Shown one piece after another: positions 26,936 to 35,302 of a DNA stretch of 64,000 nt. Every line of letters starts with the position of its first letter. Position 1 is the stretch's first letter. This stretch comes from Streptomyces cyaneochromogenes (lineage in GTDB: Bacteria > Actinomycetota > Actinomycetes > Streptomycetales > Streptomycetaceae): contig NZ_CP034539.1 in assembly GCF_003963535.1 (NCBI RefSeq), positions 2,976,001 to 3,040,000 on the forward strand, read 5' to 3'. The notes under the pieces were generated by a model, which saw only the letters and a list, made by a program, of their open reading frames with translations, did no database searches and was not told the origin of the DNA. Made by a program: the position numbers and the translations under genes.

Positions 26936-27997
26936 ATGGCGACGGACATGCCTGCGGACATGCCCGCAGAGTCAGCTGCGGAGATGGACGCCGTCGACGA
27001 GCGTTGGGAGCGCATGTGGAGCCACCGTGAGCACTTGCTCAAGGTGGCGCGGCGCAGGTCGATGAGTGCGGAGGACGCCGAGGACGCGGTGCACGAGGCG
27101 ATGCTGCGCGCCGCCGAGCGCCCCGACCTGGACGACGAGCGGCTCGCGGCCTGGCTGACGACGGTGACGATGCGGATCTGCGTCGACCGCTACCGGCAGG
27201 TCAACCGTGAGGCACAGGTGCACACCAGCCCGACCCTCATCGCCCCCGGCCCCGTGCCCGTCGAGGAGGCGGTGTGCGACCGGGCCGAGGCGAAGTGGCT
27301 GGCGGTGCGCAGCGGCGAGCTGCCCGCGCGGCAGGCCGAGGCGCTGCGGCTGAAGTCGGAGGACCTCGACGTCGGGCAGGTCGCCGTCCGGATGGGCCTC
27401 AGCTACCGGACCGTCGAGTCGCTGCTGGCCCGGGCCCGGCGGACGCTGCGGCAGTCGCTGGCGGCCACGCTCGGATTCGCGCTGTTCCTGATCGGGTGGG
27501 GACGGCCGAGGCCGGCCGGCAAGACCCCGGCCATGATGGTGGCCTCGACGGCGGCGACCTTGGCCGTGGCCGGGTTCGTGCTGCCGTACGCCATGGACGG
27601 CGGTGACGGCGGAGGCGGTACGGCTCCTCAGCCCGTCGTCGCCTCGCCGGACGCGGAGGCGCTGCGGCCGGAGGGCGACGACGGCGGCCGTACCGACGGG
27701 GGGAACCGGCCCACGGCCACGGCGGCCGAGCGGAGGGCGACCGGGTCGCCGTCCGGGGAATCGTTCCTGCCGCTGTCCGTGCCGTCCCTGCCGCCCGTCC
27801 CGGAGGTATCGGTGTCCCCGCTGCCGAAACTGTCCGCGCCGGAGGTCCCGCAGGTGCCCGAGCTGCCCGAGGTCCCGGACCTGCCGGTCACGCCCTCCAC
27901 CGTTCCGACGGACACGGCACTCCCGTCGGTCCCGGACGCCCCCACGGCTGTCCCGTCCGCCTCGCTCCCCGTGCCGACGGCGACCCCGCTGCCGTAA
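26936..27997 (+). CDS. ECF-type RNA polymerase sigma factor with C-terminal membrane anchor and Pro-rich tail
   Basis: 353 residues. Region 2 includes LLKVARRRSMSAEDAEDAVHEAM and RLAAWLTTVTMRICVDRYR. Region 4 is ELPARQAEALRLKSEDLDVGQ through MGLSYRTVESLLARARRTLRQ. Beyond the sigma domain come a basic linker, a hydrophobic segment (MVASTAATLAVAGFVLPYAM, about residue 205) and about 130 residues rich in Pro, Val and Ser. An in-cis membrane anchor suggests control at the membrane, perhaps by proteolysis. No anti-sigma gene is adjacent. ATG 26936 follows AAGGGG; GTG 26912 is a weaker alternative. Confidence 0.85.
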   Translation: MATDMPADMPAESAAEMDAVDERWERMWSHREHLLKVARRRSMSAEDAEDAVHEAMLRAAERPDLDDERLAAWLTTVTMRICVDRYRQVNREAQVHTSPTLIAPGPVPVEEAVCDRAEAKWLAVRSGELPARQAEALRLKSEDLDVGQVAVRMGLSYRTVESLLARARRTLRQSLAATLGFALFLIGWGRPRPAGKTPAMMVASTAATLAVAGFVLPYAMDGGDGGGGTAPQPVVASPDAEALRPEGDDGGRTDGGNRPTATAAERRATGSPSGESFLPLSVPSLPPVPEVSVSPLPKLSAPEVPQVPELPEVPDLPVTPSTVPTDTALPSVPDAPTAVPSASLPVPTATPLP

Positions 27998-28071
27998 CTC
28001 CGGACATACAGCCGTAAACCGACGCTGAAACATCGCCCGGAAACCCGCTCGAAAAAAATCCGCCATCCGAG

Positions 28072-28104
28072 CGACGGACGCCCGCCCCCTCCCCGTAGAG
28101 CAGA
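28072..28104 (+). promoter_or_regulatory. conserved promoter-like motif CGACGGAC-N12-CCCGTAGAGCAGA, copy 2 (mce operon)
   Basis: CGACGGAC (28072-28079), 12 bp, CCCGTAGAGCAGA (28092-28104). It is identical in both blocks and in spacing to 25737-25769, with an A-run (CGAAAAAAATCC) upstream. It ends 36 bp before the ATPase start. A dyad GAGCAG-N9-CTGCTC (28098-28118) overlaps its end. It is probably the main mce promoter. The sigma gene between the two copies is the obvious candidate reader, but this is inferred. Confidence 0.6.
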
Positions 28105-28140
28105 TGTCAGAGCTGCTCCACAGGCTGAAGGGCGGACCGG

Positions 28141-29091
28141 ATGGGTGTCGAGATCTGCGTGGAAGGGCTGACCAAGTCCTTCGGTCACCAGGTCATCTGG
28201 CAGGACGTCTCACTGACACTGCCCGCCGGGGAGGTCTCGGTCATGCTCGGCCCCTCGGGCACGGGCAAGTCGGTGTTCCTCAAGACGCTCGTCGGGCTGC
28301 TGAAGCCGGAGCGGGGCTCGATCACGATCCAGGGCCGGGACATCACCAAGCTCCGCGAACACGACCTGTACGAGGTGCGGAAGCTGTTCGGCGTGCTGTT
28401 CCAGGACGGCGCGCTGTTCGGCTCGATGAACCTGTACGACAACATCGCCTTCCCGCTGCGCGAGCACACCCGTAAGTCCGAGAGCGAGATCCGGCGCATC
28501 GTGCTGGAGAAGATGGACATGGTCGGGCTGATCGGCGCCGAGGGGAAGCTGCCCGGCGAGATCTCCGGCGGCATGCGCAAGCGGGCGGGACTGGCCCGGG
28601 CCCTGGTGCTCGACCCGGAGATCATCCTGTTCGACGAGCCCGACTCGGGCCTCGACCCGGTCCGCGTCGCCTATCTCAACCAGCTCATCGTCGACCTCAA
28701 CGCCCAGATCGACGCGACCTTCCTGATCGTCACGCACGACATCGCCTCGGCCCGCCAGGTGCCGGACAACATCGGGCTGCTGTTCCGCCGCGAGCTGGTG
28801 ATGTTCGGCCCGCGTGAGGAGCTGCTGACCAGCAACGAGCCCGTCGTTCGGCAGTTCCTGAACGGCCGGATGCAGGGCCCGATCGGCATGGCGGAGGAGA
28901 AGGACGCCGCACAGGTCGAGCAGGAGCTCGCCGCGCTCGGCGACAGCGACGGCAAGGGCACACAGACTCCCGGCAGCCAGGCCTTGACTCCCCGCCTGCT
29001 GCCGGGGCCAGGCATCCCCCGACCACCGCGCTGGGAGGCGATCGCCCGGCGCGAGGCCGCACTGCACCGGACGACGGTGGCGAGCGCATGA
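28141..29091 (+). CDS. Mce-system ABC ATPase (MlaF/MceG-like)
   Basis: 316 residues, cytoplasmic. Walker A is LGPSGTGKSVFLKTL, the Q-loop is GVLFQDGALFGSM, the signature is EISGGMRKRAGLARAL, Walker B is IILFDEPDSGLDP, and the switch His is in LIVTHDIAS. The QDGALF pattern and the C-terminal extension of about 60 residues are typical of the ATPases that power Mce/Mla lipid importers. In mycobacteria this gene is often unlinked, whereas here it heads the operon. Its end overlaps the next gene by ATGA. Confidence 0.92.
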   Translation: MGVEICVEGLTKSFGHQVIWQDVSLTLPAGEVSVMLGPSGTGKSVFLKTLVGLLKPERGSITIQGRDITKLREHDLYEVRKLFGVLFQDGALFGSMNLYDNIAFPLREHTRKSESEIRRIVLEKMDMVGLIGAEGKLPGEISGGMRKRAGLARALVLDPEIILFDEPDSGLDPVRVAYLNQLIVDLNAQIDATFLIVTHDIASARQVPDNIGLLFRRELVMFGPREELLTSNEPVVRQFLNGRMQGPIGMAEEKDAAQVEQELAALGDSDGKGTQTPGSQALTPRLLPGPGIPRPPRWEAIARREAALHRTTVASA

Positions 29092-29858
29092 GCCTGTCAC
29101 CGATCGGAGCGCTGCGGCACTCGGGAAGCCTCTTCGCGATGGCGCTGGACGTCATCCGCACCATCCCCCGACGCCCCTTCCAGGCAAGGGAGTTCATCCA
29201 GCAGGCGTGGTTCATCGCGAGCGTCACGATCCTGCCGACGGCCCTGGTCTCCATCCCCTTCGGCGCGGTCATCGCCCTGCAGATCGGCAGCCTGACCCGG
29301 CAGCTCGGCGCCCAGTCCTTCTCCGGCGCCGCCTCCGTGCTGGCCGTGCTGCGCGAGGCCTCGCCGATCGTCACCGCGCTGCTGATCGCGGGCGCGGGCG
29401 GCACGGCGATCTGCGCCGACCTGGGCGCCCGGAAGATCCGCGACGAGATCGACGCGATGCAGGTGCTCGGCATCGACCCCATCCACCGCCTCGTCGTCCC
29501 GCGCGTGCTGGCGTCGATGCTGGTGGCGGTACTGCTCAACGGGCTGGTGTCGGTGGTCGGCGTGGCGGGCGGCTATTTCTTCAACGTCGTCCTGCAGAAC
29601 GGCACTCCGGGCGCCTACCTCGCTTCCTTCACCACCCTCGCCCAGCTCTCCGACCTGTGGGCGGCTGAGATCAAGGCGCTGGTCTTCGGGGCCATCGCGG
29701 CGATCGTCGCCTCGTACAAGGGGCTGACCGCGAAGGGCGGACCGAAGGGTGTGGGCGACGCGGTGAACCAGTCGGTGGTGATCACCTTCATGTTGCTGTT
29801 CGTCACCAACTTCGTGATGACCGCGGTGTACTTCCAGGTCGTCCCGCAGAGGGGTTAA
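29088..29858 (+). CDS. YrbE-type permease of the mce operon (first subunit)
   Basis: 256-residue MlaE-family membrane protein. It contains the family segment QLGAQSFSGAASVLAVLREASPIVTALLIAGAGG and the conserved GARKIRDEIDAMQVLGIDPI EQAP-like coupling region, here split across positions 100-130, plus five hydrophobic helices. It dimerises with the next subunit to form the inner-membrane channel. The ATG overlaps the ATPase stop (ATGA), and the second permease begins 12 bp after its stop. Confidence 0.92.
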   Translation: MSLSPIGALRHSGSLFAMALDVIRTIPRRPFQAREFIQQAWFIASVTILPTALVSIPFGAVIALQIGSLTRQLGAQSFSGAASVLAVLREASPIVTALLIAGAGGTAICADLGARKIRDEIDAMQVLGIDPIHRLVVPRVLASMLVAVLLNGLVSVVGVAGGYFFNVVLQNGTPGAYLASFTTLAQLSDLWAAEIKALVFGAIAAIVASYKGLTAKGGPKGVGDAVNQSVVITFMLLFVTNFVMTAVYFQVVPQRG

Positions 29859-29870
29859 GGGATTCAGCCG

Positions 29871-30686
29871 ATGAGACTTCTCGACCGCCCGCTGCGCTCC
29901 CTCGAAGCGCTGGGCACCCAACTCTCCTTCTACGGCCGATCGTTGGCGTGGACCGGCCGCACCCTGCGCCGCTACAAGAAGGAGATCCTGCGACTGCTCG
30001 CCGAGGTGAGCTTCGGCCGGGGCGCGCTCGCGGTGGTGGGCGGCACGGTCGGCGTGATCGCCTTCCTGTCCTTCTTCACCGGCACCGAGGTCGGCCTCCA
30101 GGGCTACGCGGCCCTCAACCAGCTCGGCACCTCCAACTTCGTCGCGTTCCTCTCGGCGTACTTCAACACCCGGGAGATCGCCCCGCTGGTGGCCGGGCTC
30201 GCACTGTCCGCGACCGTCGGCGCCGGGTTCACGGCCCAGCTGGGCGCGATGCGGATCAGCGAGGAGACCGACGCGCTCGAAGTGATGGGCGTGCCCTCGT
30301 TGCCGTTCCTGGTGACGACGAGGATGATCGCCGGGTTCGTCGCGGTGATCCCGCTGTACGTGATCGGCCTGCTGTCCTCGTACCTCGCCGCCCGCACCAT
30401 CACCACCGGCTACTACGGGCAGTCGGCCGGCACCTACGACCACTACTTCCAGCAGTACCTGCCCCCGGTCGACGTGCTGTGGTCCTTCGGCAAGGTGCTC
30501 GTCTTCGCCGTCCTGATCATCCTGGTGCACTGCTTCTACGGCTACTACGCGAGCGGCGGCCCGGCGGGGGTCGGCGTAGCCGTGGGCCGTGCGGTGCGGA
30601 CGTCGATCGTGGCGATCAACGTCCTGGACTTCTTCCTGTCGCTCGCGATCTGGGGCGCCAACACGACCGTACGGATAGCGGGGTGA
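29871..30686 (+). CDS. YrbE-type permease of the mce operon (second subunit)
   Basis: 271-residue MlaE-family permease. It has GLALSATVGAGFTAQLGAMR, followed by ISEETDALEVMGVPS, the conserved coupling motif region. A longer hydrophilic N-terminus (about 40 residues) and several membrane helices are visible. It pairs with the product of 29088-29858. Its TGA overlaps a GTG start of mceA (GTGA at 30683). Confidence 0.92.
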   Translation: MRLLDRPLRSLEALGTQLSFYGRSLAWTGRTLRRYKKEILRLLAEVSFGRGALAVVGGTVGVIAFLSFFTGTEVGLQGYAALNQLGTSNFVAFLSAYFNTREIAPLVAGLALSATVGAGFTAQLGAMRISEETDALEVMGVPSLPFLVTTRMIAGFVAVIPLYVIGLLSSYLAARTITTGYYGQSAGTYDHYFQQYLPPVDVLWSFGKVLVFAVLIILVHCFYGYYASGGPAGVGVAVGRAVRTSIVAINVLDFFLSLAIWGANTTVRIAG

Positions 30687-31957
30687 GCCGCCGTATGAGG
30701 GTTCTGAGACTGCGTTTGTACGGCGTCGTGTTCATCGCCGTACTCGCACTGCTGCTGGGCCTGTCCGTCGCCGTCTACCAGCAGGCGTTCACGCCGGTCG
30801 TGCGGATCACGCTGGAGGCCGACAGCCTCGGCAACCAACTGGACCCGCGCGCCGACGTCAAACTGCGCGGCCTGCTGGTCGGCGAGGTGCGCGAGGTGCA
30901 CGCGGACGGGACGAAGGCGCGGCTCGACATCGCGCTCAAGCCGGAGCACGTCGCGCACATCCCGTCGGACGTGCACGCGCGGCTGCTGCCCAAGACGCTG
31001 TTCGGCGAGAAGTACGTCGATCTGGTGCCGCCCGCCGGCGCCGGGGCCTCCTCGGCCCGCCCGATCCGCGCCGGGGACGTCATCACCCAGGACCGCACCC
31101 GCGTCGGCATCGAGGTGCAGCAGCTGCTGAACGACCTGCTGCCCCTGCTGCGCACGGTCCAGCCCGGCAAGCTCAACGCCACCCTCTCCGCGATGGCCAC
31201 CGCCCTGGAAGGCCGCGGTGACCGGATCGGCGACAACCTCACGCGCCTGGAGGCCTACCTGAGCCGCCTCAACCCCCACCTTCCGACCCTCACCGAGAAC
31301 ATCGCCCGCTTCGCCGAGGTAGCCGAGATCTACGGCGACGCCGCGCCCGACCTGCTGCAGATCCTGCGCAACACCGTCACCACCAGCCGCACGATCGTCG
31401 AGCAGGAGGACCGCTTGGCAGCGGCACTGAAGACCACGGCGACCGTCGCGGGCACGACGGAGGACTTCCTGGACGCGAACGGCGGCCGGCTGATCACCCT
31501 CGGCCGGGTCTCCCGCCCGACACTGGAGCTGTTCGCCCGCTACTCCCCCGAGTACCCGTGCCTGATGGCCGGTCTCGTCCGGCAGGAGAAGGCCTCGGAG
31601 GAGGCGTTCCGGGGCGGAAAGATGCACATCACGCTGGAGGTCGTACAGCCGCAAGGGGCGTACGAGCCGGGCGAGGAGCCACGCTACGCCGAGCGGTCGG
31701 GCCCCAACTGCCGTGATCTGCCGGGTCCTCCGGTGCCGGCGCCCGGCGCCCACCTCAACGACGGTTCGAAGTCCGGCGGTTCAGCCGGGGGCTCCTCCGC
31801 GGGCGGCCCGCTGGGCGTCTCCTCGACCCTGGCCGAGCAGCGGGCGGTCGGCTCGCTCGTGGCCCCGGTCATGGGCGTGCCCGCCGACGAGGTGCCGCCG
31901 GTGACGACGCTGCTGTTCGGGCCGCTTGTGCGCGGGACGGCGGTGAGTGTGGCATGA
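30683..31957 (+). CDS. MCE-family protein, MceA position
   Basis: 424 residues. The N-terminal membrane anchor is LYGVVFIAVLALLLGLSVAVY, followed by the MCE/MlaD beta domain (about 38-120, DVKLRGLLVGEVREV and LFGEKYVDLVPP). A long helical region predicted to form part of the periplasm-spanning tube comes next. GTG 30683 makes a GTGA overlap with the permease; ATG 30695 is a possible alternative four codons on. The C-terminal about 110 residues are poorly conserved and Gly/Ser-rich. The protein is expected in the cell envelope as one subunit of a hetero-hexamer. Confidence 0.9.
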   Translation: MSRRMRVLRLRLYGVVFIAVLALLLGLSVAVYQQAFTPVVRITLEADSLGNQLDPRADVKLRGLLVGEVREVHADGTKARLDIALKPEHVAHIPSDVHARLLPKTLFGEKYVDLVPPAGAGASSARPIRAGDVITQDRTRVGIEVQQLLNDLLPLLRTVQPGKLNATLSAMATALEGRGDRIGDNLTRLEAYLSRLNPHLPTLTENIARFAEVAEIYGDAAPDLLQILRNTVTTSRTIVEQEDRLAAALKTTATVAGTTEDFLDANGGRLITLGRVSRPTLELFARYSPEYPCLMAGLVRQEKASEEAFRGGKMHITLEVVQPQGAYEPGEEPRYAERSGPNCRDLPGPPVPAPGAHLNDGSKSGGSAGGSSAGGPLGVSSTLAEQRAVGSLVAPVMGVPADEVPPVTTLLFGPLVRGTAVSVA

Positions 31958-33012
31958 GCCGTACGAAGGCCAAGGGCGCCCGGCAGACGACCGCCCCGCT
32001 CATCAAGTTCGGCCTCTTCGCGCTGGTGACCATCACGGCTACGGCACTGCTCGCGGCCACCATCGTGAACATCTCCTTCAGCCCGAAGGACACCTACCGC
32101 GCGGTGTTCAGCGACGTCACCGGCCTGGAGGAGGGCGACGACATCCGGGTGGCCGGAGTGCGGGTCGGCGAGGTCGAGGGCATCCGGATCAAGGACCGGA
32201 CACTGGCCGAGGTCACCTTCACCGTCAGCCGGGAACGGCCGCTGCTCACCGGCACGGGCGCGGTCATCCGGTACCGCAACCTGGTCGGCCAGCGGTACGT
32301 CGCGCTGACGGAGGGCGCGAGCAACGGGACCGAGCTGCGCCCCGGCGCGACGATCCCGCTCTCCCGCACGCAACCGGCGCTGGACCTCAACGCCCTGCTC
32401 AACGGCTTCAAGCCGCTGTTCGCCGCGCTCAGCCCGAAGGACGTCAACCAGCTCGCCACCGAGATCATCCGCACCCTCCAGGGCGAGGGCGGCACGGTGA
32501 ACAGCCTGCTCGTGCACACGGCGTCCCTCACCTCGACACTGGCCGGCCGCGACGAGCTGATCGGCTCGGTGATCGACAACCTCAACACGGTTCTGGCGAC
32601 CCTGGACCAGCGCGGCGCCCGTTTCTCCGGCCTGCTCAAGCAGCTGCGCCGGGTCATCTCGGGCCTGTCCGCGGACCGCAAGCCCATCGGGGAGTCGCTG
32701 GTGAGCATCGGCGACCTGACCGAGGCCACCTCGGGCCTGCTTCAGGACGCACGCCCGGCGCTCAAGGACGACATCGCCGAGCTGACCGAGCTCACCGGAA
32801 CGCTGAACGACAACGAGGAGACCGTGGAGGGCGTGCTGAAGCGGCTGCCGAACAAGCTCAACGAGCTGACGGGGACGGCGTCCTACGGCTCGTGGTTCAA
32901 CTTCTACCTGTGTGACTTCGACGGACGGATCGTGCTGCCGAAGACGGAGTCGACGTCCCAGCAGGTGCTCACACCCGACCTGCACGTGGCGAGGGCGAGG
33001 TGCGGGGCATGA
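31954..33012 (+). CDS. MCE-family protein, MceB position
   Basis: 352 residues. An N-terminal TM (LFALVTITATALLAATIV) is followed by the MCE domain with VTGLEEGDDIRVAGVRVGEVEGI and YRNLVGQRYVAL, and a helical C-terminal region ending in a Cys-containing FNFYLCDFDGRI segment common in MceB proteins. It overlaps mceA by ATGA (31954-31957) and mceC by ATGA (33009-33012). It is a component of the lipid/sterol importer. Confidence 0.9.
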   Translation: MSRTKAKGARQTTAPLIKFGLFALVTITATALLAATIVNISFSPKDTYRAVFSDVTGLEEGDDIRVAGVRVGEVEGIRIKDRTLAEVTFTVSRERPLLTGTGAVIRYRNLVGQRYVALTEGASNGTELRPGATIPLSRTQPALDLNALLNGFKPLFAALSPKDVNQLATEIIRTLQGEGGTVNSLLVHTASLTSTLAGRDELIGSVIDNLNTVLATLDQRGARFSGLLKQLRRVISGLSADRKPIGESLVSIGDLTEATSGLLQDARPALKDDIAELTELTGTLNDNEETVEGVLKRLPNKLNELTGTASYGSWFNFYLCDFDGRIVLPKTESTSQQVLTPDLHVARARCGA

Positions 33013-34169
33013 GCCGTAAGCATCGTCCGGAGCCGATGTTCAGGGTGCGGGTGGAGCCGCCGAGGCTGCCACGCGTACGTCTGCCGAAGGTACGGCTCCT
33101 GCCGCGCCGCAAGCCCCGCCGACAGCCGCTGATCAAGGTGCGGGTCGAGTGGCCGAAGCTGCCGAAGATACGCCTGCGCCGCCCGCATCTCGGCCCGTTC
33201 CGGGAGCGCAACCCCGTCGTCATCGGCGCCGTCGGACTCACCGTCCTGGCGCTGCTGACCGCGGCGGCGTTCAACGCCGACCGCCTGCCGGTGATCGGCG
33301 ACGGCGAGACGTACAGCGCGGCCTTCGCGGAGGCGGGCGGCCTCAAGCCGGGCGACGAGGTGCGGATCGCCGGTGTCAAGGTCGGCAAGGTCGAGGAGGT
33401 CGACCTGGACGGCGACCACGTCAAGGTCACCTTCAAGATCAAGGGCGAGCCGGCCTTCGGCACGGACACCGGTGCGTCGATCCGGGTCAAGACGATCCTC
33501 GGCTCGAAGTACCTGGCCCTGCACCCCAAGGGCAAGGGCCAGTTGGCGCCCGGCACCGAGATCCCGCTGAAGCGCACGGTCCCCGCGTACGACGTCGTAC
33601 AGGCTTTCAGCGACCTCACGACGACGACGGAGGAAGTCGACACCGACCGAGTGGCGAGGGCCCTGGACACCATCTCCACCACCTTCGAGGACTCCCCCTC
33701 GGAGGTACGGGCCTCCATCAAGGGCCTGTCGCAGATCTCCCGCACGGTGGCCTCCCGCGACAAGGCCCTGCGCGAGCTGCTCGACCACGCGAACGGCGTC
33801 ACTGACGTCCTGGCCGACCGCTCGGCGGACTTCACCGCCCTGGTCAGGGACGGCGACAAGCTGTTCCAGGAGATCAGCAGGCGGCGCGAGGCGATCCACA
33901 ACCTGCTGAAGAGCTCCGCCGCACTGGGCGTCCAGCTCTCCGGCCTGGTCCAGGACAACGAGAAGGAGATCGGGCCGGCGCTCAAGGGCCTGAACCGCGT
34001 GGTGGAGATGCTCGAACGGAACCAATCCAGCCTGGACAGGAGCATCAAGCTCATGGCGCCGTACGTACGGCTCTTCACCAACACCCTCGGCAACGGCCGC
34101 TGGTTCGACTCGTACGTGCAGAACCTGGTCGCCGCTCCGGTGGAGCCACGGACGGGAGGGGCGCAGTGA
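33009..34169 (+). CDS. MCE-family protein, MceC position, with long basic cytoplasmic N-terminus
   Basis: 386 residues. Before the TM (VVIGAVGLTVLALLTAAAF, about residue 75) lies a 70-residue Arg/Lys/Pro-rich tail built of repeats such as PPRLPRVRLPKVRL and WPKLPKIRLRRP. The MCE domain has GGLKPGDEVRIAGVKVGKVEEV and ILGSKYLALHP, followed by helices. The ATG at 33009 is coupled to the mceB stop. The basic tail faces the cytoplasm and could contact the membrane surface or the ATPase. That role is speculative. Confidence 0.9.
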   Translation: MSRKHRPEPMFRVRVEPPRLPRVRLPKVRLLPRRKPRRQPLIKVRVEWPKLPKIRLRRPHLGPFRERNPVVIGAVGLTVLALLTAAAFNADRLPVIGDGETYSAAFAEAGGLKPGDEVRIAGVKVGKVEEVDLDGDHVKVTFKIKGEPAFGTDTGASIRVKTILGSKYLALHPKGKGQLAPGTEIPLKRTVPAYDVVQAFSDLTTTTEEVDTDRVARALDTISTTFEDSPSEVRASIKGLSQISRTVASRDKALRELLDHANGVTDVLADRSADFTALVRDGDKLFQEISRRREAIHNLLKSSAALGVQLSGLVQDNEKEIGPALKGLNRVVEMLERNQSSLDRSIKLMAPYVRLFTNTLGNGRWFDSYVQNLVAAPVEPRTGGAQ

Positions 34170-35302
34170 GCAACCGTTGGAAGAAGCGCCTGGCCCTGTT
34201 GACCGCACTGGCCCTCGTCGCCGCGATCGGCTACATCCTGTGGCCGCGCCCGGAGCCGGTCCGCGTCACGGCGTACTTCCCGCGCACGGTCGGCATCTAC
34301 CCGGGCTCGGACGTCCGCGTCCTCGGCGTCCGGATCGGCGAGGTCAAGGCGATCACGCCGGAGGGCGGCCGGGTGCGGGTGGAGCTGGAGTACGACGCGG
34401 ACCGAAAGGTCCCGGCGGACGCACAGGCGGCCATCATCAACTCCTCGGTGGTCAGCGACCGTTACGTGCAGCTGCTGCCGGTGTACCGGGGCGACGGCCC
34501 GGTACTGCGGAACGGCGACGAGATCCCCGAGTCACGCACGGCCGTACCCGTCGAACTGGACCGCATCTTCGACAGCCTCCACACCACGGCGGAGGCGCTC
34601 GGCCCGGACGGCGCCAACAAGGACGGGGCACTGTCCCGGCTGCTCGGCGTGAGCGCCGACAACCTCGACGGCCAGGGCGCGAACCTCCACCAGACGGTCG
34701 AGGACCTCTCGGCGGCGGTCACCACCCTCTCCGACGGCCGCACCGACCTGTTCGGCACGATCCGCAACCTCCAGGTGTTCACGGCGGCACTGGCGGCCGA
34801 CGACAAGAGCGTTCGGTCGTTCAACAGCAACCTCGCAAAGGTCGCCGAGCAGTTGGCGGGCGAGCGCGAGGACCTGGCGGCGGCACTGAAGAACCTCGGA
34901 ACGGCGCTCGGCGACGTCTCCGACTTCGTGAAGAGGAACAAGAAGTCGCTGACCTCGAACGTGGAGGGCCTCAGCAAGGTCACCAAGGTCCTGGTCACCC
35001 AACGGGCCGCGCTGGAGGAGCTGTTGGAAGTCGCCCCGACCGGCATGTCGAACCTGAACAACGCCTACAACCCGTCGTCAGGCACCCTCGACACCCGCAA
35101 CAACGCCGACCAGGCCCAGGATCCGGCATCGCTGCTGTGCTCGCTGCTCAGGACGACGGGAGACGAGGGCGGCAAGAACCCGGACTGCGGCGAGCTGAGG
35201 GAGCTGTTCGACTCCCTGCCGGAGGTGCCGCACGGCGGCGGTACGGCGGTCACCGGCACGGTCGATCGGACGCTCGGCGGGATTCTGGGGGCGCGCGCAT
35301 GA
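34166..35302 (+). CDS. MCE-family protein, MceD position
   Basis: 378 residues. The N-terminal anchor is LALLTALALVAAIGYILWP, followed by the MCE domain (IYPGSDVRVLGVRIGEVKAI, VVSDRYVQLLPV) and extended helices with AGEREDLAAALKNLGTALGDV. A C-terminal SLLCSLLR and two Cys near the end may form a disulfide. GTG 34166 overlaps the mceC stop (GTGA), and the end overlaps mceE (ATGA). Confidence 0.9.
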   Translation: MSNRWKKRLALLTALALVAAIGYILWPRPEPVRVTAYFPRTVGIYPGSDVRVLGVRIGEVKAITPEGGRVRVELEYDADRKVPADAQAAIINSSVVSDRYVQLLPVYRGDGPVLRNGDEIPESRTAVPVELDRIFDSLHTTAEALGPDGANKDGALSRLLGVSADNLDGQGANLHQTVEDLSAAVTTLSDGRTDLFGTIRNLQVFTAALAADDKSVRSFNSNLAKVAEQLAGEREDLAAALKNLGTALGDVSDFVKRNKKSLTSNVEGLSKVTKVLVTQRAALEELLEVAPTGMSNLNNAYNPSSGTLDTRNNADQAQDPASLLCSLLRTTGDEGGKNPDCGELRELFDSLPEVPHGGGTAVTGTVDRTLGGILGARA

